Below, piece by piece: positions 8,915 to 19,276 of a stretch of 64,000 nucleotides of DNA. The notes under the pieces are model-generated. The model did not search any database. It saw nothing but the letters and a program-made list of their open reading frames with translations, and was not told the DNA's origin. The stretch is from NCBI RefSeq assembly GCF_001679785.1, contig NZ_CP016289.1:248001-312000 (forward strand). The letters run 5' to 3'. The translations under genes and the position numbers were made by a program. This DNA comes from Rhizobium leguminosarum (GTDB taxonomy: Bacteria; Pseudomonadota; Alphaproteobacteria; Rhizobiales; Rhizobiaceae). The stretch's first letter is position 1; each line of letters starts with the position of its first letter.

Positions 8915-11900
8915 ATGTCCGTGCGCTCGTTCTTTGCTTTCGCGACAATCGCATTTTCCATGATCGCCGTCAGTTTTCCTGCAGCCGCTGCGGATACGAA
9001 GCGCGACATCCAGACGATCAAGGACGCCGATTTCTTCGGATTCGATCTTCGCACCGAACAGAACGTCTCGCTCGATCAGTGCAAGACCTCCTGCATCGGC
9101 GACAAGAGCTGCAAGGCCTTCACCTACAATCCCAAGGTGAAGTGGTGCTTCCTCAAATCCGATTTCAAGACAATGAACGCCTTCCCCGGCGCCATCGCCG
9201 GCAAGATTGTCGAAACGGCCGGCCAGCAGGAGCGGGATATAGGTGCTGCGCCGCGCCTGACCTTCCTGAGCAACGATCTCATCCAGCAGGCCCACGACTT
9301 CAAGGACAATCTTACCCTCGCCGACGGCCAGCAGGGGCAGGGCGTCGACAGCCTAACGGCCAACGCCCGCCTCGACCTCACCGCCAACAACCTGGCCGAC
9401 GCGCTGAAGTCCTTCCATGGGGCGCTGTCGATCACACCTGACGACGCCGATCTCTGGCTCGAAACCGCCCGCGCAGCAGCCTCGCTCGGCAGCGCCGAGA
9501 GCAGCACGGCGGGACAAGCGGTGGTCGACGCGCTGAACGGTTACGAGCTGACACGCACCACCGCCAAGCGTGCCGAGGCGCTCGCCGTACTCGCCAATGC
9601 ACTGGAACGAAACGCCAATTACCGCCCGGCGCTCGACGCCTACAAGGCGAGCCTGGCGCTTGTCGGTGCCAAGGATGTGCAGGCGGCCTACCTGCAGCTG
9701 AAATCGACGCAGGGCTTCCGCGTCACCGAACACACGGTCGATGCCGACAGCGCCACGCCGCGTGCCTGCGTCACCTTCTCCGAGGCGCTCGTCAAGACCA
9801 CCGACTACGCGCCCTTCGTGACGCTGAACGGTGAAGCGCCGAAGGCGCTGGAAACCAAGAACAAGCAGATCTGCGTCGAGGGGCTGACGCATGGCCAGAC
9901 CTACAAGATCGCCTTCCGCACCGGCCTGCCGTCATCAGTCGACGAGGTGCTCGAAGCACCTGTCAGCATCGACGTCTATATCAAAGACCGCAGCCAGATG
10001 GTGCGTTTCACCGGCGACAGCTTCGTGCTGCCCTCGACGGCGCGCCGCGGCATCCCGATCGTTTCGGTCAACATAACCTCGGCCAACTTGAAACTCTACC
10101 GCATCGGCGATCGCGCCATTGCACCACTGCTGACCAATTCGCAGTTCCTGAGCCAGCTCGACGGCTACAGCGCCCAGAACATCCAGGATCAGAGCGGCGA
10201 ACTCGTCTGGCAGGGCTCGATCGATATCGCCAACGAACTCAACAAGGACATCGTCACCGGCTTCCCGGTCGACGAGGCGCTGCCCGAGCGCAAGCCCGGC
10301 ATCTATGTGATGACCGCAACGGCGGCAAACGGCCCGGCGCAGGAGTGGAATTCGCAGGCGACGCAATGGTTCCTGGTCTCCGATATCGGCGTCACCACCT
10401 ATGCCGGCACGGATGGGCTCAACGTCTTTACCCGCTCGCTCGCCTCGGCCAAGCCGATATCAGGCGTCGAGCTGCAGCTGCTTGCCAAGAACAACGAAGT
10501 GCTCGGCACCGCGACGACCGACGAAAACGGCCGCGCCACCTTCACCGCCGGCCTGATCCGCGGCACGGCGGCGCTGACGCCCGCCGTCATTGCCGCCAGG
10601 AACGGGACCTCGGACTACGTCTTCCTCGACATGACGCGGGCCGGCTTCGACCTTTCCGACCGCGGCGTGACGGGTCGCGCGGCACCCGGCGCGATCGACG
10701 TGCTGACGTTTACCGAACGCGGCATCTACCGCGCCGGCGAGACGGTGCATGCGCAGTCGCTCGCCCGCGACACCGATGGCAACGCCATCGAGAACCTGCC
10801 GCTCACCTTCATCTTCAGCCGCCCCGACGGTGTCGAAGACCGGCGCATCGTCAGTCAGACCAGCAATCTCGGCGGCTATACCGTCGATTTCCCGACCCAG
10901 GAAAACGCCATGCGCGGCACCTGGACGATGAACATCTATACCGATCCCAAGGGCAGCGCGATCGCCACAAAGAGTTTCCTCGTCGACGATTTCGTGCCCG
11001 ATCGCACCGAGATGGAGATCAAGACCGAGGCCAAGGAAGTCGGTCCGGATACACCGGCGACGATCACCGTCTCGGGCAAATATCTCTACGGCGCCCCGGC
11101 CGCCGGCCTGACGCTCGAAGGCGACGTCGTCGTCAAGCCGACGCGCGAGAGTGCGGCCTATAAGGGCTTCCTCTTCGGGCTTGCCGACGAAGAGGCGAGC
11201 GAGGATTCGCGTCAGCCGATCGACGGCCTGCCGGAACTCGACGAGAACGGCGAAGCCTCGACGGATCTCACCATCAGCGAACTGCCGGCAACGACGCAAC
11301 TGCTCAACGCCACGGTCTACATGCGCATGCAGGAGGCGGGCGGGCGCGCCATCGAGCGCACTCTGACCATTCCGGTGAAGAACGAGCGCGCGTCGATCGG
11401 CATTAAGCCGGAATTTTCCGATGATCTGCCGGAGAACTCGATCGCCAACTTCACGGTGATCGGCGTGAATGCCGATGGACAGAAGCAGGAGGCGAAGGGC
11501 CTGCGTTGGAAATTCTACAGCCTCAACCGTGAGTACCAATGGTATCGCGAGGGAACGGCATGGAAATACGAGCCGGTCTACACCGCCGAGCAGGTCTCCA
11601 ATGGCAGCGTCGACGCGACCATGGACGGCGGCAAGATCTCCGTGCCGGTGGGCTGGGGCCGCTATCGCCTCGAAGTGGAAAGCCCCGATGCCGACGGTCC
11701 GACCTCCAGCGTCGAATTCGACGCCGGCTGGTTCGTGAGCTCGACCTCGACCGAAACGCCCGACGGGCTGGAAATAGCCCTCGACAAGGACAGTTACAAG
11801 ATCGGTGAAACGGCCAAGCTGAAAGTCACCTCGCGTTATGGCGGCGAGCTGATGGTGACGGCGGGAACCGAAAAGCTGGTTGCCGTACAGAACGCCACGA

Positions 11901-14383
11901 TCGGCGAGACCGGCGGCGAGATCGACATCCCCGTCACGGCTGATTGGGGTGCCGGCGCTTATGTCACAGCCACCCTCTTCCGCCCCGGCGACGCCCAGGA
12001 CAGCCATATGCCGATGCGCTCGATCGGCATCAAATGGCTGAAAGTCGACCCCGAACAGCGCGCCCTGCAGGTAACGCTCGACACGCCCGAAAAGATGTTG
12101 CCGCGCGGTCCACTGAATATTGGCCTGCAGGTGGCGGGCGCCGGCGCCAACGAGGATGCCTATGTGACGGTTGCCGCCGTCGATGTCGGCATTCTCAACC
12201 TGACGCGCTACGAACCGCCGAACCCGGAGGACTGGTATTTCGGCCAGCGCCAGCTCGGCCTTGAAATCCGCGACCTCTATGGCCGCCTGATCGACGGCTC
12301 GCTGGGTACGACCGGCAAGCTCCGGACCGGCGGCGATGGCGGTGCCATCGCGCTGCAGGCCAGCCCGCCGACGCAGAAACTCGTCGCCTTCTTCTCCGGG
12401 CCGGTGAAGCTCGACGCTGAAGGCAAGGCCAATGTCTCCTTCGATATCCCGCAGTTCAACGGCACGGCGCGCGTCATGGCGGTCGCCTGGTCGAAATCAG
12501 GCGTCGGCCACGGCGTCAAGGATGTCATCATCCGCGATCCTGTCGTGGTGACCGCAAGCCTGCCGAAGTTCCTCTCCCCCGGCGACAAGGCCAATCTGCG
12601 CCTCGACATCGCCAACACCGATGCACCGGCTGGCGATTACAAGCTGCAGCTGACCGGCAATGGCGCGGTCGGCATTGAGCAGGCATCCGCCTCGCAGACG
12701 ATCCGCCTTGAGGCCGGCGCGAAATCCGAGCTGACGCTTTCGCTCATCGGCAAACAGCCGGGCGCCGGCAGCGTCTCGATCAACCTCTCCGACGCCTCCG
12801 GCCTTTCGCTCGACCAGACTGTCGACCTGCCGGTGCGCCCGGCCTCCTTGCCGATCACCGAACGGCGGGTGCTGGCGCTGAAGCCGGGGGCAAAGCTCAC
12901 CGTCGACAAGAACCTGCTTGCCGACAGCGTGCTGCCCGGCGCCTCGATCAGCGTCAATGTCACCCGTTCGGCCGCCTTCGACATCCCGGCCCTGCTGATG
13001 ACGCTCGACCGCTATCCCCTCGGCTGCGCCGAGCAGACCACCAGTCGGGCGCTGCCGCTGCTCTACCTCGCCGAGGTGGCGAAGCAGGCCGGCATGGCAA
13101 ACGATGATGATGTGAAGAAGCGCGTGCAGGATGCGATCTACCGCGTGCTCTCCTATCAGGCCTCAGCCGGCAGCTTCGGCCTCTGGGGGCCGGATTCAGG
13201 CGATGTCTGGCTCGATTCCTACGTCACCGATTTCCTGACGCGGGCCCGCGAAATGAAATATGAGGTGCCGGAAAGGGCTTTCGTGCAGGCGCTCGAAAAC
13301 CTTCAGAACACCCTGTCCTACACCACCGACATCAAGGGCCAGGGCGACCAGATCGCCTATGCCATCTACGTCCTTGCCCGCAACAAGAAGGCCGCGATCA
13401 GCGATCTGCGCTATTATGCCGATACGATGATCAACGACTTCCCGACACCGCTCGCCAAGGCGCATATCGCCGCCGCACTGGCGCTCTACGGCGACGCGCA
13501 GCGTTCGAAGACCATTTTCCTCGACGCGCTGCAGATGTCGGAGCAGTCGATGGTGTCACGCGTGAACCTGTCGCGCACCGACTACGGCACGATCCTGCGC
13601 GACGGCGCGGCGATCCTGGCGCTCGCCGCCGAAAGCCGGCCGGTGCCGCCCGTCATCCCGGAACTCGCCAGGGCGGTCGGCAAGGAATGGCAGCGCAGCA
13701 AATACAAGAGCACGCAGGAAGAAACCTGGATGCTGCTTGCCGCGCGCGCCATCCAGGGCGGTGACGATGGCCTGAAGGTCGATGTCAATGGCGCCGCGCA
13801 CACCGGTGCCTACATGGCACGCATGACCGGCGATGCCCTGGCTGACCATCCGTTGACGCTGACCAACCAGACCAACGACACGGTCTCGGCTGTGGTCACC
13901 ACCGTTGCCTCCCCGACAGTGCCGCTGCCGGCCGGCGGCGACGGCTTCATCATCGAGCGGACCTATTACACGCTCGACGGCGAGCAGGCGAATGTCAGCG
14001 AGGCGAAGCAGAACGAACGCTACGTCGTCGTCATCCATGTGCGCGAAACCAATGACTGGCCGTCGCGCATCGTCATCACCGACCTTCTGCCCGCCGGCTT
14101 CGAGATCGACAATCCTAACCTCGTCGACAGCGCCCAGATGACGAATTTCGACTGGATCGGCGAGATTTCCGCTGCCCATACCGAATTCCGCTACGATCGC
14201 TTCGTCGCCGCCTTCAACCGCGCGGCAGGCGACAACCGCGAATTCAACGTCGCCTATGTCGTGCGCGCCGTCACCCCCGGCACCTACGACCATCCGGCCG
14301 CAAACGTCGAGGATATGTACCGGCCGGAGCTTTCGGCCCGCACGGCAACCGGCAAGATGGAGGTCCTGACGGCTCAACCATGA
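8915..14383 (+). CDS. bacterial alpha-2-macroglobulin with N-terminal PAN domain
   Basis: A 1822-aa periplasmic protein. The signal peptide ends near residue 26. A PAN/apple-type segment follows (about 30-100, with cysteines in DQCKTSC, DKSCKAF and KWCFLK), then an alpha-helical TPR-like stretch to about 260, then macroglobulin beta-domains. The thioester motif CAEQ is intact near residue 1370 (LGCAEQTTSRALPLLYL), inside the alpha-helical thioester domain, so the protein should trap proteases covalently. It overlaps pbpC by four bases (ATGA), the classical association of this family with PBP1C: a repair and defence pair at the cell wall. Confidence 0.93.
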   Translation: MSVRSFFAFATIAFSMIAVSFPAAAADTKRDIQTIKDADFFGFDLRTEQNVSLDQCKTSCIGDKSCKAFTYNPKVKWCFLKSDFKTMNAFPGAIAGKIVETAGQQERDIGAAPRLTFLSNDLIQQAHDFKDNLTLADGQQGQGVDSLTANARLDLTANNLADALKSFHGALSITPDDADLWLETARAAASLGSAESSTAGQAVVDALNGYELTRTTAKRAEALAVLANALERNANYRPALDAYKASLALVGAKDVQAAYLQLKSTQGFRVTEHTVDADSATPRACVTFSEALVKTTDYAPFVTLNGEAPKALETKNKQICVEGLTHGQTYKIAFRTGLPSSVDEVLEAPVSIDVYIKDRSQMVRFTGDSFVLPSTARRGIPIVSVNITSANLKLYRIGDRAIAPLLTNSQFLSQLDGYSAQNIQDQSGELVWQGSIDIANELNKDIVTGFPVDEALPERKPGIYVMTATAANGPAQEWNSQATQWFLVSDIGVTTYAGTDGLNVFTRSLASAKPISGVELQLLAKNNEVLGTATTDENGRATFTAGLIRGTAALTPAVIAARNGTSDYVFLDMTRAGFDLSDRGVTGRAAPGAIDVLTFTERGIYRAGETVHAQSLARDTDGNAIENLPLTFIFSRPDGVEDRRIVSQTSNLGGYTVDFPTQENAMRGTWTMNIYTDPKGSAIATKSFLVDDFVPDRTEMEIKTEAKEVGPDTPATITVSGKYLYGAPAAGLTLEGDVVVKPTRESAAYKGFLFGLADEEASEDSRQPIDGLPELDENGEASTDLTISELPATTQLLNATVYMRMQEAGGRAIERTLTIPVKNERASIGIKPEFSDDLPENSIANFTVIGVNADGQKQEAKGLRWKFYSLNREYQWYREGTAWKYEPVYTAEQVSNGSVDATMDGGKISVPVGWGRYRLEVESPDADGPTSSVEFDAGWFVSSTSTETPDGLEIALDKDSYKIGETAKLKVTSRYGGELMVTAGTEKLVAVQNATIGETGGEIDIPVTADWGAGAYVTATLFRPGDAQDSHMPMRSIGIKWLKVDPEQRALQVTLDTPEKMLPRGPLNIGLQVAGAGANEDAYVTVAAVDVGILNLTRYEPPNPEDWYFGQRQLGLEIRDLYGRLIDGSLGTTGKLRTGGDGGAIALQASPPTQKLVAFFSGPVKLDAEGKANVSFDIPQFNGTARVMAVAWSKSGVGHGVKDVIIRDPVVVTASLPKFLSPGDKANLRLDIANTDAPAGDYKLQLTGNGAVGIEQASASQTIRLEAGAKSELTLSLIGKQPGAGSVSINLSDASGLSLDQTVDLPVRPASLPITERRVLALKPGAKLTVDKNLLADSVLPGASISVNVTRSAAFDIPALLMTLDRYPLGCAEQTTSRALPLLYLAEVAKQAGMANDDDVKKRVQDAIYRVLSYQASAGSFGLWGPDSGDVWLDSYVTDFLTRAREMKYEVPERAFVQALENLQNTLSYTTDIKGQGDQIAYAIYVLARNKKAAISDLRYYADTMINDFPTPLAKAHIAAALALYGDAQRSKTIFLDALQMSEQSMVSRVNLSRTDYGTILRDGAAILALAAESRPVPPVIPELARAVGKEWQRSKYKSTQEETWMLLAARAIQGGDDGLKVDVNGAAHTGAYMARMTGDALADHPLTLTNQTNDTVSAVVTTVASPTVPLPAGGDGFIIERTYYTLDGEQANVSEAKQNERYVVVIHVRETNDWPSRIVITDLLPAGFEIDNPNLVDSAQMTNFDWIGEISAAHTEFRYDRFVAAFNRAAGDNREFNVAYVVRAVTPGTYDHPAANVEDMYRPELSARTATGKMEVLTAQP

Positions 14384-16458
14384 GGCGGCGGCACAAGTTC
14401 GCGATCGGGTCCGCAGCCGGCATCATTCTTGCCGGCGCGGCTCTCTTTGCGCTCGATGCCGCCGACAGGGCCTTTCCGCCGCCTCTGGACAGGGCAAATG
14501 CCGTCTCCGCCGAGGTGCTGGATGCCGATGGGCAATTGTTGCGCGCCTTTGCGACGTCGGAAGGCCGCTGGCGGCTGAAGACGACGGTCTCCGACGTCGA
14601 CCCGCAATTCCTGCGCATGCTGATCGCCTATGAGGACCGGCGTTTCTACGATCACGGCGGCATCGACCCCTGGGCGCTCGGGCGCGCTGCCGTGCAATTA
14701 GTCAGCAACGGCCGCATCGTCTCCGGCGCCTCGACGCTATCGATGCAGGTGGCGCGGTTGATCGAGCCGCGCGAAGGGCGCTCCCTTTCGGCGAAGCTCT
14801 TGCAATTGGTGCGCGCCGTGCAGATCGAGCGGCGGCTGTCGAAGGAAGAGATCCTCGACCTTTATCTGACGCATGCGCCCTATGGCGGCAATCTGGAAGG
14901 CGTGCGCGCCGCAAGCCTTGCCTATTTCGGCAAGGAACCGCGGCGCCTGACGGTCGCCGAGGCGGCGCTGCTCGTCGCCCTGCCGCAATTGCCTGAACGG
15001 CGCCGGCCGGACCGCAATCTTAAGGCAGCCGAGGCCGCACGCAAGCGTGTGCTCGACCGCGTCGCGGTCGCCGAAGCCATTGGCGACGGCGAAGCCGAGC
15101 GGGCTGAAGGTGTTGCGGCCCCACCGCGGCGCATGCAATTGCCTGCACTTGCCGCCCATGTGGCCGAAGCCGCACTTCGCAACGAGCCGACGGTTCTCAA
15201 GCATCAGACGACGCTGAAGAAACAGGTGCAGCAGGGGCTGGAGGCGGTTGCGAGGGCAGCGGCCATGAAACTCGGGCCGAAGCTTTCGCTCGCCATGATA
15301 ATGGCGGATGCGCAAACCGGCGCGATCGTCGGCGAGGTCGGCTCGGCCGATTATTTCGATGCCAGCCGTTCCGGCTGGATCGACATGACGCGCGTCAACC
15401 GCTCGCCGGGCTCGACCCTGAAGCCCTTCATCTACGGGCTCGCCTTCGAGCAGGGGCTGGTGTCCCAGGAGACGATGATCGAAGACCGGCCCGCCGATTT
15501 CTTCGGCTATCGGCCGCGCAATTTCGACATGAGCTATCAGGGCGACGTCACCGTGCGCGAGGCGCTGCAGCTTTCGCTGAACGTGCCGGCCGTCAAGCTG
15601 CTCGATGCCGTCGGCCCTTCGCGTCTGATGGTGCGCTTCCGCCGCGCCGAGGTCCGTCCAGTGTTGCCGCCGAACGAGACGCCGGGGCTTGCGATCGGTC
15701 TTGGCGGCGTCGGCATAACCCTGAAGGATCTGGTGCAGCTCTATACGGCGCTCGCCAATCGGGGTCAGCCGGTTAGGCTCGGCGACGGCGTCACCGGCGA
15801 ACCGGCCAAGCTCGACGGTGAACCGCTGCTCGAACCTGTTGCGGTCTGGAACGTCGCCGATATTCTGTCCGGCGTCATTCCGCCTGCCGGCGCGCCGCAG
15901 CGAGGTATCGCCTATAAAACCGGCACGAGCTACGGCTATCGCGATGCCTGGTCGGTCGGCTATGACGGGCGTTATGTGCTCGGCGTCTGGGTTGGACGGC
16001 CTGACAATAGCGCCGTGCCGGGGCTGACCGGCTATGGCACTGCCGCGCCGATCCTGTTCGAAGGTTTCGCTAAATCCGGCATCGCTACGACGCCGCTGCC
16101 ACGCCCGCCTGCGGGCGCCGTGCGCATCGCCCAGTCCGAGCTGCCGATCAGCCAGCGGCGTTTCGCCCTCAATGCCAGCGGCCTGCTCGCCTCCGGCCGC
16201 GAGGCCGCGCCCCAGATCATCTATCCGCCCGAGGGGGCGCATGTCGATCTCGGCGCCGGAGAAGGCGAGCTGTCGCCGCTGATGCTGAAGCTGCAGGGCG
16301 GCCGTGCGCCGTTCCGCTGGCTTGCCAACGGCAAGCCGCTGCCCGATCTCTCCCGCCGGCGCACCCAGCAATGGCTGCCGGATGGCGGCGGCTACTCGAA
16401 ACTGACCGTCATCGACTCGGCCGGACGCGCCGCAAGCGTCGGCGTTTTCATCGACTGA
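14380..16458 (+). CDS. pbpC: penicillin-binding protein 1C
   Basis: A 692-aa bifunctional peptidoglycan synthase. The N-terminal membrane anchor (residues 8-28) is followed by a family-51 glycosyltransferase domain with the catalytic motif EDRRFYDHGGID (near 85). The transpeptidase domain shows SxxK as SPGSTLKP (near 341), SxN as SLNVP and KTGTS (near 513). A C-terminal BiPBP-type beta domain covers about 600-690. It is translationally coupled to the macroglobulin gene. Together they are thought to rebuild wall and neutralise proteases after envelope breach. Confidence 0.95.
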   Translation: MRRRHKFAIGSAAGIILAGAALFALDAADRAFPPPLDRANAVSAEVLDADGQLLRAFATSEGRWRLKTTVSDVDPQFLRMLIAYEDRRFYDHGGIDPWALGRAAVQLVSNGRIVSGASTLSMQVARLIEPREGRSLSAKLLQLVRAVQIERRLSKEEILDLYLTHAPYGGNLEGVRAASLAYFGKEPRRLTVAEAALLVALPQLPERRRPDRNLKAAEAARKRVLDRVAVAEAIGDGEAERAEGVAAPPRRMQLPALAAHVAEAALRNEPTVLKHQTTLKKQVQQGLEAVARAAAMKLGPKLSLAMIMADAQTGAIVGEVGSADYFDASRSGWIDMTRVNRSPGSTLKPFIYGLAFEQGLVSQETMIEDRPADFFGYRPRNFDMSYQGDVTVREALQLSLNVPAVKLLDAVGPSRLMVRFRRAEVRPVLPPNETPGLAIGLGGVGITLKDLVQLYTALANRGQPVRLGDGVTGEPAKLDGEPLLEPVAVWNVADILSGVIPPAGAPQRGIAYKTGTSYGYRDAWSVGYDGRYVLGVWVGRPDNSAVPGLTGYGTAAPILFEGFAKSGIATTPLPRPPAGAVRIAQSELPISQRRFALNASGLLASGREAAPQIIYPPEGAHVDLGAGEGELSPLMLKLQGGRAPFRWLANGKPLPDLSRRRTQQWLPDGGGYSKLTVIDSAGRAASVGVFID

Positions 16459-16500
16459 AGCATCGTTCTTTGCGCGTCTGAAAAGACACCCGCGCGGTAA

Positions 16501-16526
16501 GGAACAAAAGCCGCGCTGCAACCGTT
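16501..16526 (+). promoter_or_regulatory. EcfG (general stress sigma) type promoter for treY
   Basis: GGAAC (16501-16505), 17 bases, then CGTT (16523-16526) match the alphaproteobacterial EcfG consensus. It lies 34 bases before the treY start. Trehalose synthesis is a classical target of this stress response. Confidence 0.7.
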
Positions 16527-16559
16527 GGGGACAATCTCCTTCCAACGTCAGACGGCCCC

Positions 16560-19169
16560 ATGACACTTCCGACAGCGACCTACCGGATACAATTCCGCAA
16601 CGGCATGACCTTTGATCGCGCCTGCGACCTCGTCCCCTACCTCAAGACGCTCGGCATCAGCCACCTCTACGCCTCGCCGATCTTCACCGCCGTCAGCGGC
16701 TCGACCCACGGCTATGACGTCACCGACGCCAACGAGATCGATCCGGCGCTTGGCGGCCGGGCAGGATTCGAACGGCTGACGGAACGCCTGGCCTCGGCAG
16801 GCATGGGGCTGGTCCTCGACATCGTCCCGAACCACATGGCGGCCTCGCCGGAAAACGGCTGGTGGCGCGACGTGCTGACATTTGGCCGGCAAAGCGCCTA
16901 TTTCAACCACTTCGACATCGACTGGAGCGAGCCGCTCACCCTGTCGCAGCTCGGCCAGGATTTCGATGGGGCGCTCGCCGGCGGCGAACTGCGCATAACG
17001 CTCGACGAAACGCATGGCAACTTCGCCTTCGGTTATTTCGAGACGCTGTTGCCGCTGAACCCCGGGAGTTACGGGGCGATCGCAAACCGGCTCGACGATC
17101 CGGTCGCCATCAGAATGGCGGAGGCCGCGGCCGCCACCTCCGGCGAGGACTTCAACCGCGCGATACGTGACATCCTCTTCGAAGGCGGCGATCGGGCAGT
17201 CCTCCGGCAAAAACTCGAAGAGGTCTCCTCGGATCGCGAATTCGTGAGAAACCTGCATGAGGCACAGCATTGGCGGCTGACCCACTGGAAGGACGCGGCA
17301 CGACATCTGAGCTATCGCCGCTTTTTCGAGGTGACCGGACTGGTCGGCACCCGCGTCGAAGATCCCGTCGTGTTCCAGGACATGCACCGGCTGGTGCTCG
17401 AGCTGGTGCGCCATGGCAAGGTCCAGGGCCTGCGCATCGATCATGTCGACGGGCTCGCCGAACCCACCGCCTATCTCGAAAGGTTGCGGGAGGCGGTGGG
17501 ACCGGACACCTATGTCGTCGTGGAAAAGATCCTGGGAACCGGTGAGGTCCTGCCGGAGAGCTGGCCGGTCGCCGGCACCACGGGATATGAATTCATCGCC
17601 GCGCTGAGCGAGCTGTTCATCGACGGCGGCGGTCTGCGCATATTGGACGATGCCTACCGCGGCGTCGCCGGTGAGACGGGCGATCTCGAGGAGGGTCGGC
17701 GAATTGCCAAGCGACTGATGGTCGAACGCAATTTCGCCGGCGAGACCGGCAGGCTGGTGTCGATCGCGGCCGGCATCTTTCCCGAGCTAAAAAGAGACGA
17801 GATCGCCACCGCCCTCAGCGAGTTGCTGATCGCCTTTCCCGTCTACCGCACTTATGGCGACGGCGGCCCTCTTTCCTGGCAGGATTCAGCGGTGCTTGCG
17901 GCGACCGCCTCGCAAGCCATGGCGCAGCTCGACGACCGGCGTGCATGCGACCATGTGCTGAAGCTTCTCGAAGGCAAGGTGGAAGGTGACGCGGCCCACG
18001 AATTCCGTATCCGCTTCCAGCAATTGAGCGGGCCGGTGATGGCGAAGGCGACGGAAGATACGCTGTTCTACCGCTATAACAGGCTGCTTGCCGCAAACGA
18101 AGTCGGCGGCGAACCGGGTAAGGCGCCTGGCGGCCCGGAGGAATTCCACCGCCGCATGGCCGAACGGGCGCGGCTGCAGCCGCATGGGCTTTCGGCAAGC
18201 GCCACCCACGACACCAAACGCGGCGAGGATGCGCGCGCAAGGCTTTATGCGTTGAGCGAGGGCGCCGATGTTTTTGCACAGGCGGTCGAGCGTTGGCGCG
18301 ACATGAACCGGCCGTGGCTGAATGACCTGCCGGAGGGTGCCGCGCCGGAACCAAATGTCGAATGGATGCTCTATCAGGCTCTCGCCGGCATTTGGCCGGA
18401 GGATTTCGACCGGGGACAGACCGAAGAGCTCCACGAACGCTTCACCGATTACGCGGTCAAGGCGGTGCGCGAGGCGAAACTGCGCAGCGGCTGGACGGAA
18501 CAGGATGCCGCCTACGAGGAAGCGGTCACCACCTATGTCGCGGCACTGGTCTCGCCTGACAATGACGTCTTCCTCGAGGATTTCGAAAGGGCGCTGCAGC
18601 CTTTCATCGCGGCGGGTTACCTCAACAGCCTGTCGCAGACGCTGCTCAAGCTGACGGCCCCCGGCATTCCCGATATCTACCAGGGTGCGGAGGGCTTCGA
18701 TTTCAGCCTCGTCGATCCCGACAACCGCCGGCCGGTCGATCATCAGCGGCTGACGGCCTGGCTTGATGAATCCAGACCGATCGCCAAACTGCAGGCCGCA
18801 GCGTTGAAGCAGCGCCTCGTCGGGATCGGCCTGCAGCTGCGCCAGCGGCACGTGGACCTCTTTACTGGAGGCGACTATCTGCCGCTGAAGGTGACGGGCA
18901 ACCGGCGCGACCATGTGCTTGCTTTTGCCCGGGTGCATAAGGGTGATTTCGCCATCATCGCGGCGCCGCGGCTGATGTTCGGCTGGCTCGACCCCGGCGT
19001 GCTCTTCGCCGGCCCGGAATTCTGGGAGGATACGGCGATCGCCATCCCCTCCCCGCTTCACGGACTGAAGGCCGATCTGGTGACCGCAAAGACGATCGAG
19101 CCCGGTGGCAGCATTTCGGTCGCCACCCTGCTCGGGAGCCAGCCGGTCGGGCTGATCACCCCGATCTGA
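16560..19169 (+). CDS. treY: maltooligosyltrehalose synthase
   Basis: An 869-aa GH13 enzyme that isomerises the reducing end of maltodextrins to a trehalosyl unit. The start (ATYRIQFRNGMTFDRACDLVPYL) and HLYASPIFTAVSGSTHGYDV are diagnostic for TreY. The catalytic region has LRIDHVDGLAEP (near 291) and VVEKILG (near 321). C-terminal conserved blocks include SATHDTKRGEDARARL and PGIPDIYQGAE. The usual partner treZ is not adjacent, so the second step must be encoded elsewhere. Stress induction is suggested by the promoter just upstream. Confidence 0.94.
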   Translation: MTLPTATYRIQFRNGMTFDRACDLVPYLKTLGISHLYASPIFTAVSGSTHGYDVTDANEIDPALGGRAGFERLTERLASAGMGLVLDIVPNHMAASPENGWWRDVLTFGRQSAYFNHFDIDWSEPLTLSQLGQDFDGALAGGELRITLDETHGNFAFGYFETLLPLNPGSYGAIANRLDDPVAIRMAEAAAATSGEDFNRAIRDILFEGGDRAVLRQKLEEVSSDREFVRNLHEAQHWRLTHWKDAARHLSYRRFFEVTGLVGTRVEDPVVFQDMHRLVLELVRHGKVQGLRIDHVDGLAEPTAYLERLREAVGPDTYVVVEKILGTGEVLPESWPVAGTTGYEFIAALSELFIDGGGLRILDDAYRGVAGETGDLEEGRRIAKRLMVERNFAGETGRLVSIAAGIFPELKRDEIATALSELLIAFPVYRTYGDGGPLSWQDSAVLAATASQAMAQLDDRRACDHVLKLLEGKVEGDAAHEFRIRFQQLSGPVMAKATEDTLFYRYNRLLAANEVGGEPGKAPGGPEEFHRRMAERARLQPHGLSASATHDTKRGEDARARLYALSEGADVFAQAVERWRDMNRPWLNDLPEGAAPEPNVEWMLYQALAGIWPEDFDRGQTEELHERFTDYAVKAVREAKLRSGWTEQDAAYEEAVTTYVAALVSPDNDVFLEDFERALQPFIAAGYLNSLSQTLLKLTAPGIPDIYQGAEGFDFSLVDPDNRRPVDHQRLTAWLDESRPIAKLQAAALKQRLVGIGLQLRQRHVDLFTGGDYLPLKVTGNRRDHVLAFARVHKGDFAIIAAPRLMFGWLDPGVLFAGPEFWEDTAIAIPSPLHGLKADLVTAKTIEPGGSISVATLLGSQPVGLITPI

Positions 19170-19209
19170 GGATCAGCCGCCGCAAAAATCGAGCCCATGA
19201 AAATAGTGC

Positions 19210-19240
19210 TTGACCTTCCAGTCGCTGGAAGGTTGATAAG
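19210..19240 (+). promoter_or_regulatory. CueR/HmrR-type copper promoter with 19-bp spacer
   Basis: TTGACC (-35, 19210-19215) and GATAAG (-10, 19235-19240) are separated by 19 bases, the elongated spacer typical of MerR-family promoters. A perfect dyad ACCTTCCAG-N3-CTGGAAGGT (19213-19233) fills the spacer and is close to the known CueR operator. The copper ATPase starts 36 bases later. Confidence 0.8.
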
Positions 19241-19276
19241 CCTATCCAAGTGCCCCTCCGGGCACAGGAGATAGTC

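Noticed and set aside
10460..12007. 515-codon frame antisense to the macroglobulin gene
   Set aside because: It is a shadow of a strongly biased gene. The product is rich in Arg/Gly/Ala without recognisable motifs, and the plus-strand protein is a clear family member.
14737..16566. 609-codon frame antisense to pbpC
   Set aside because: pbpC has all catalytic motifs in the plus frame; the antisense product is compositionally odd with no homology.
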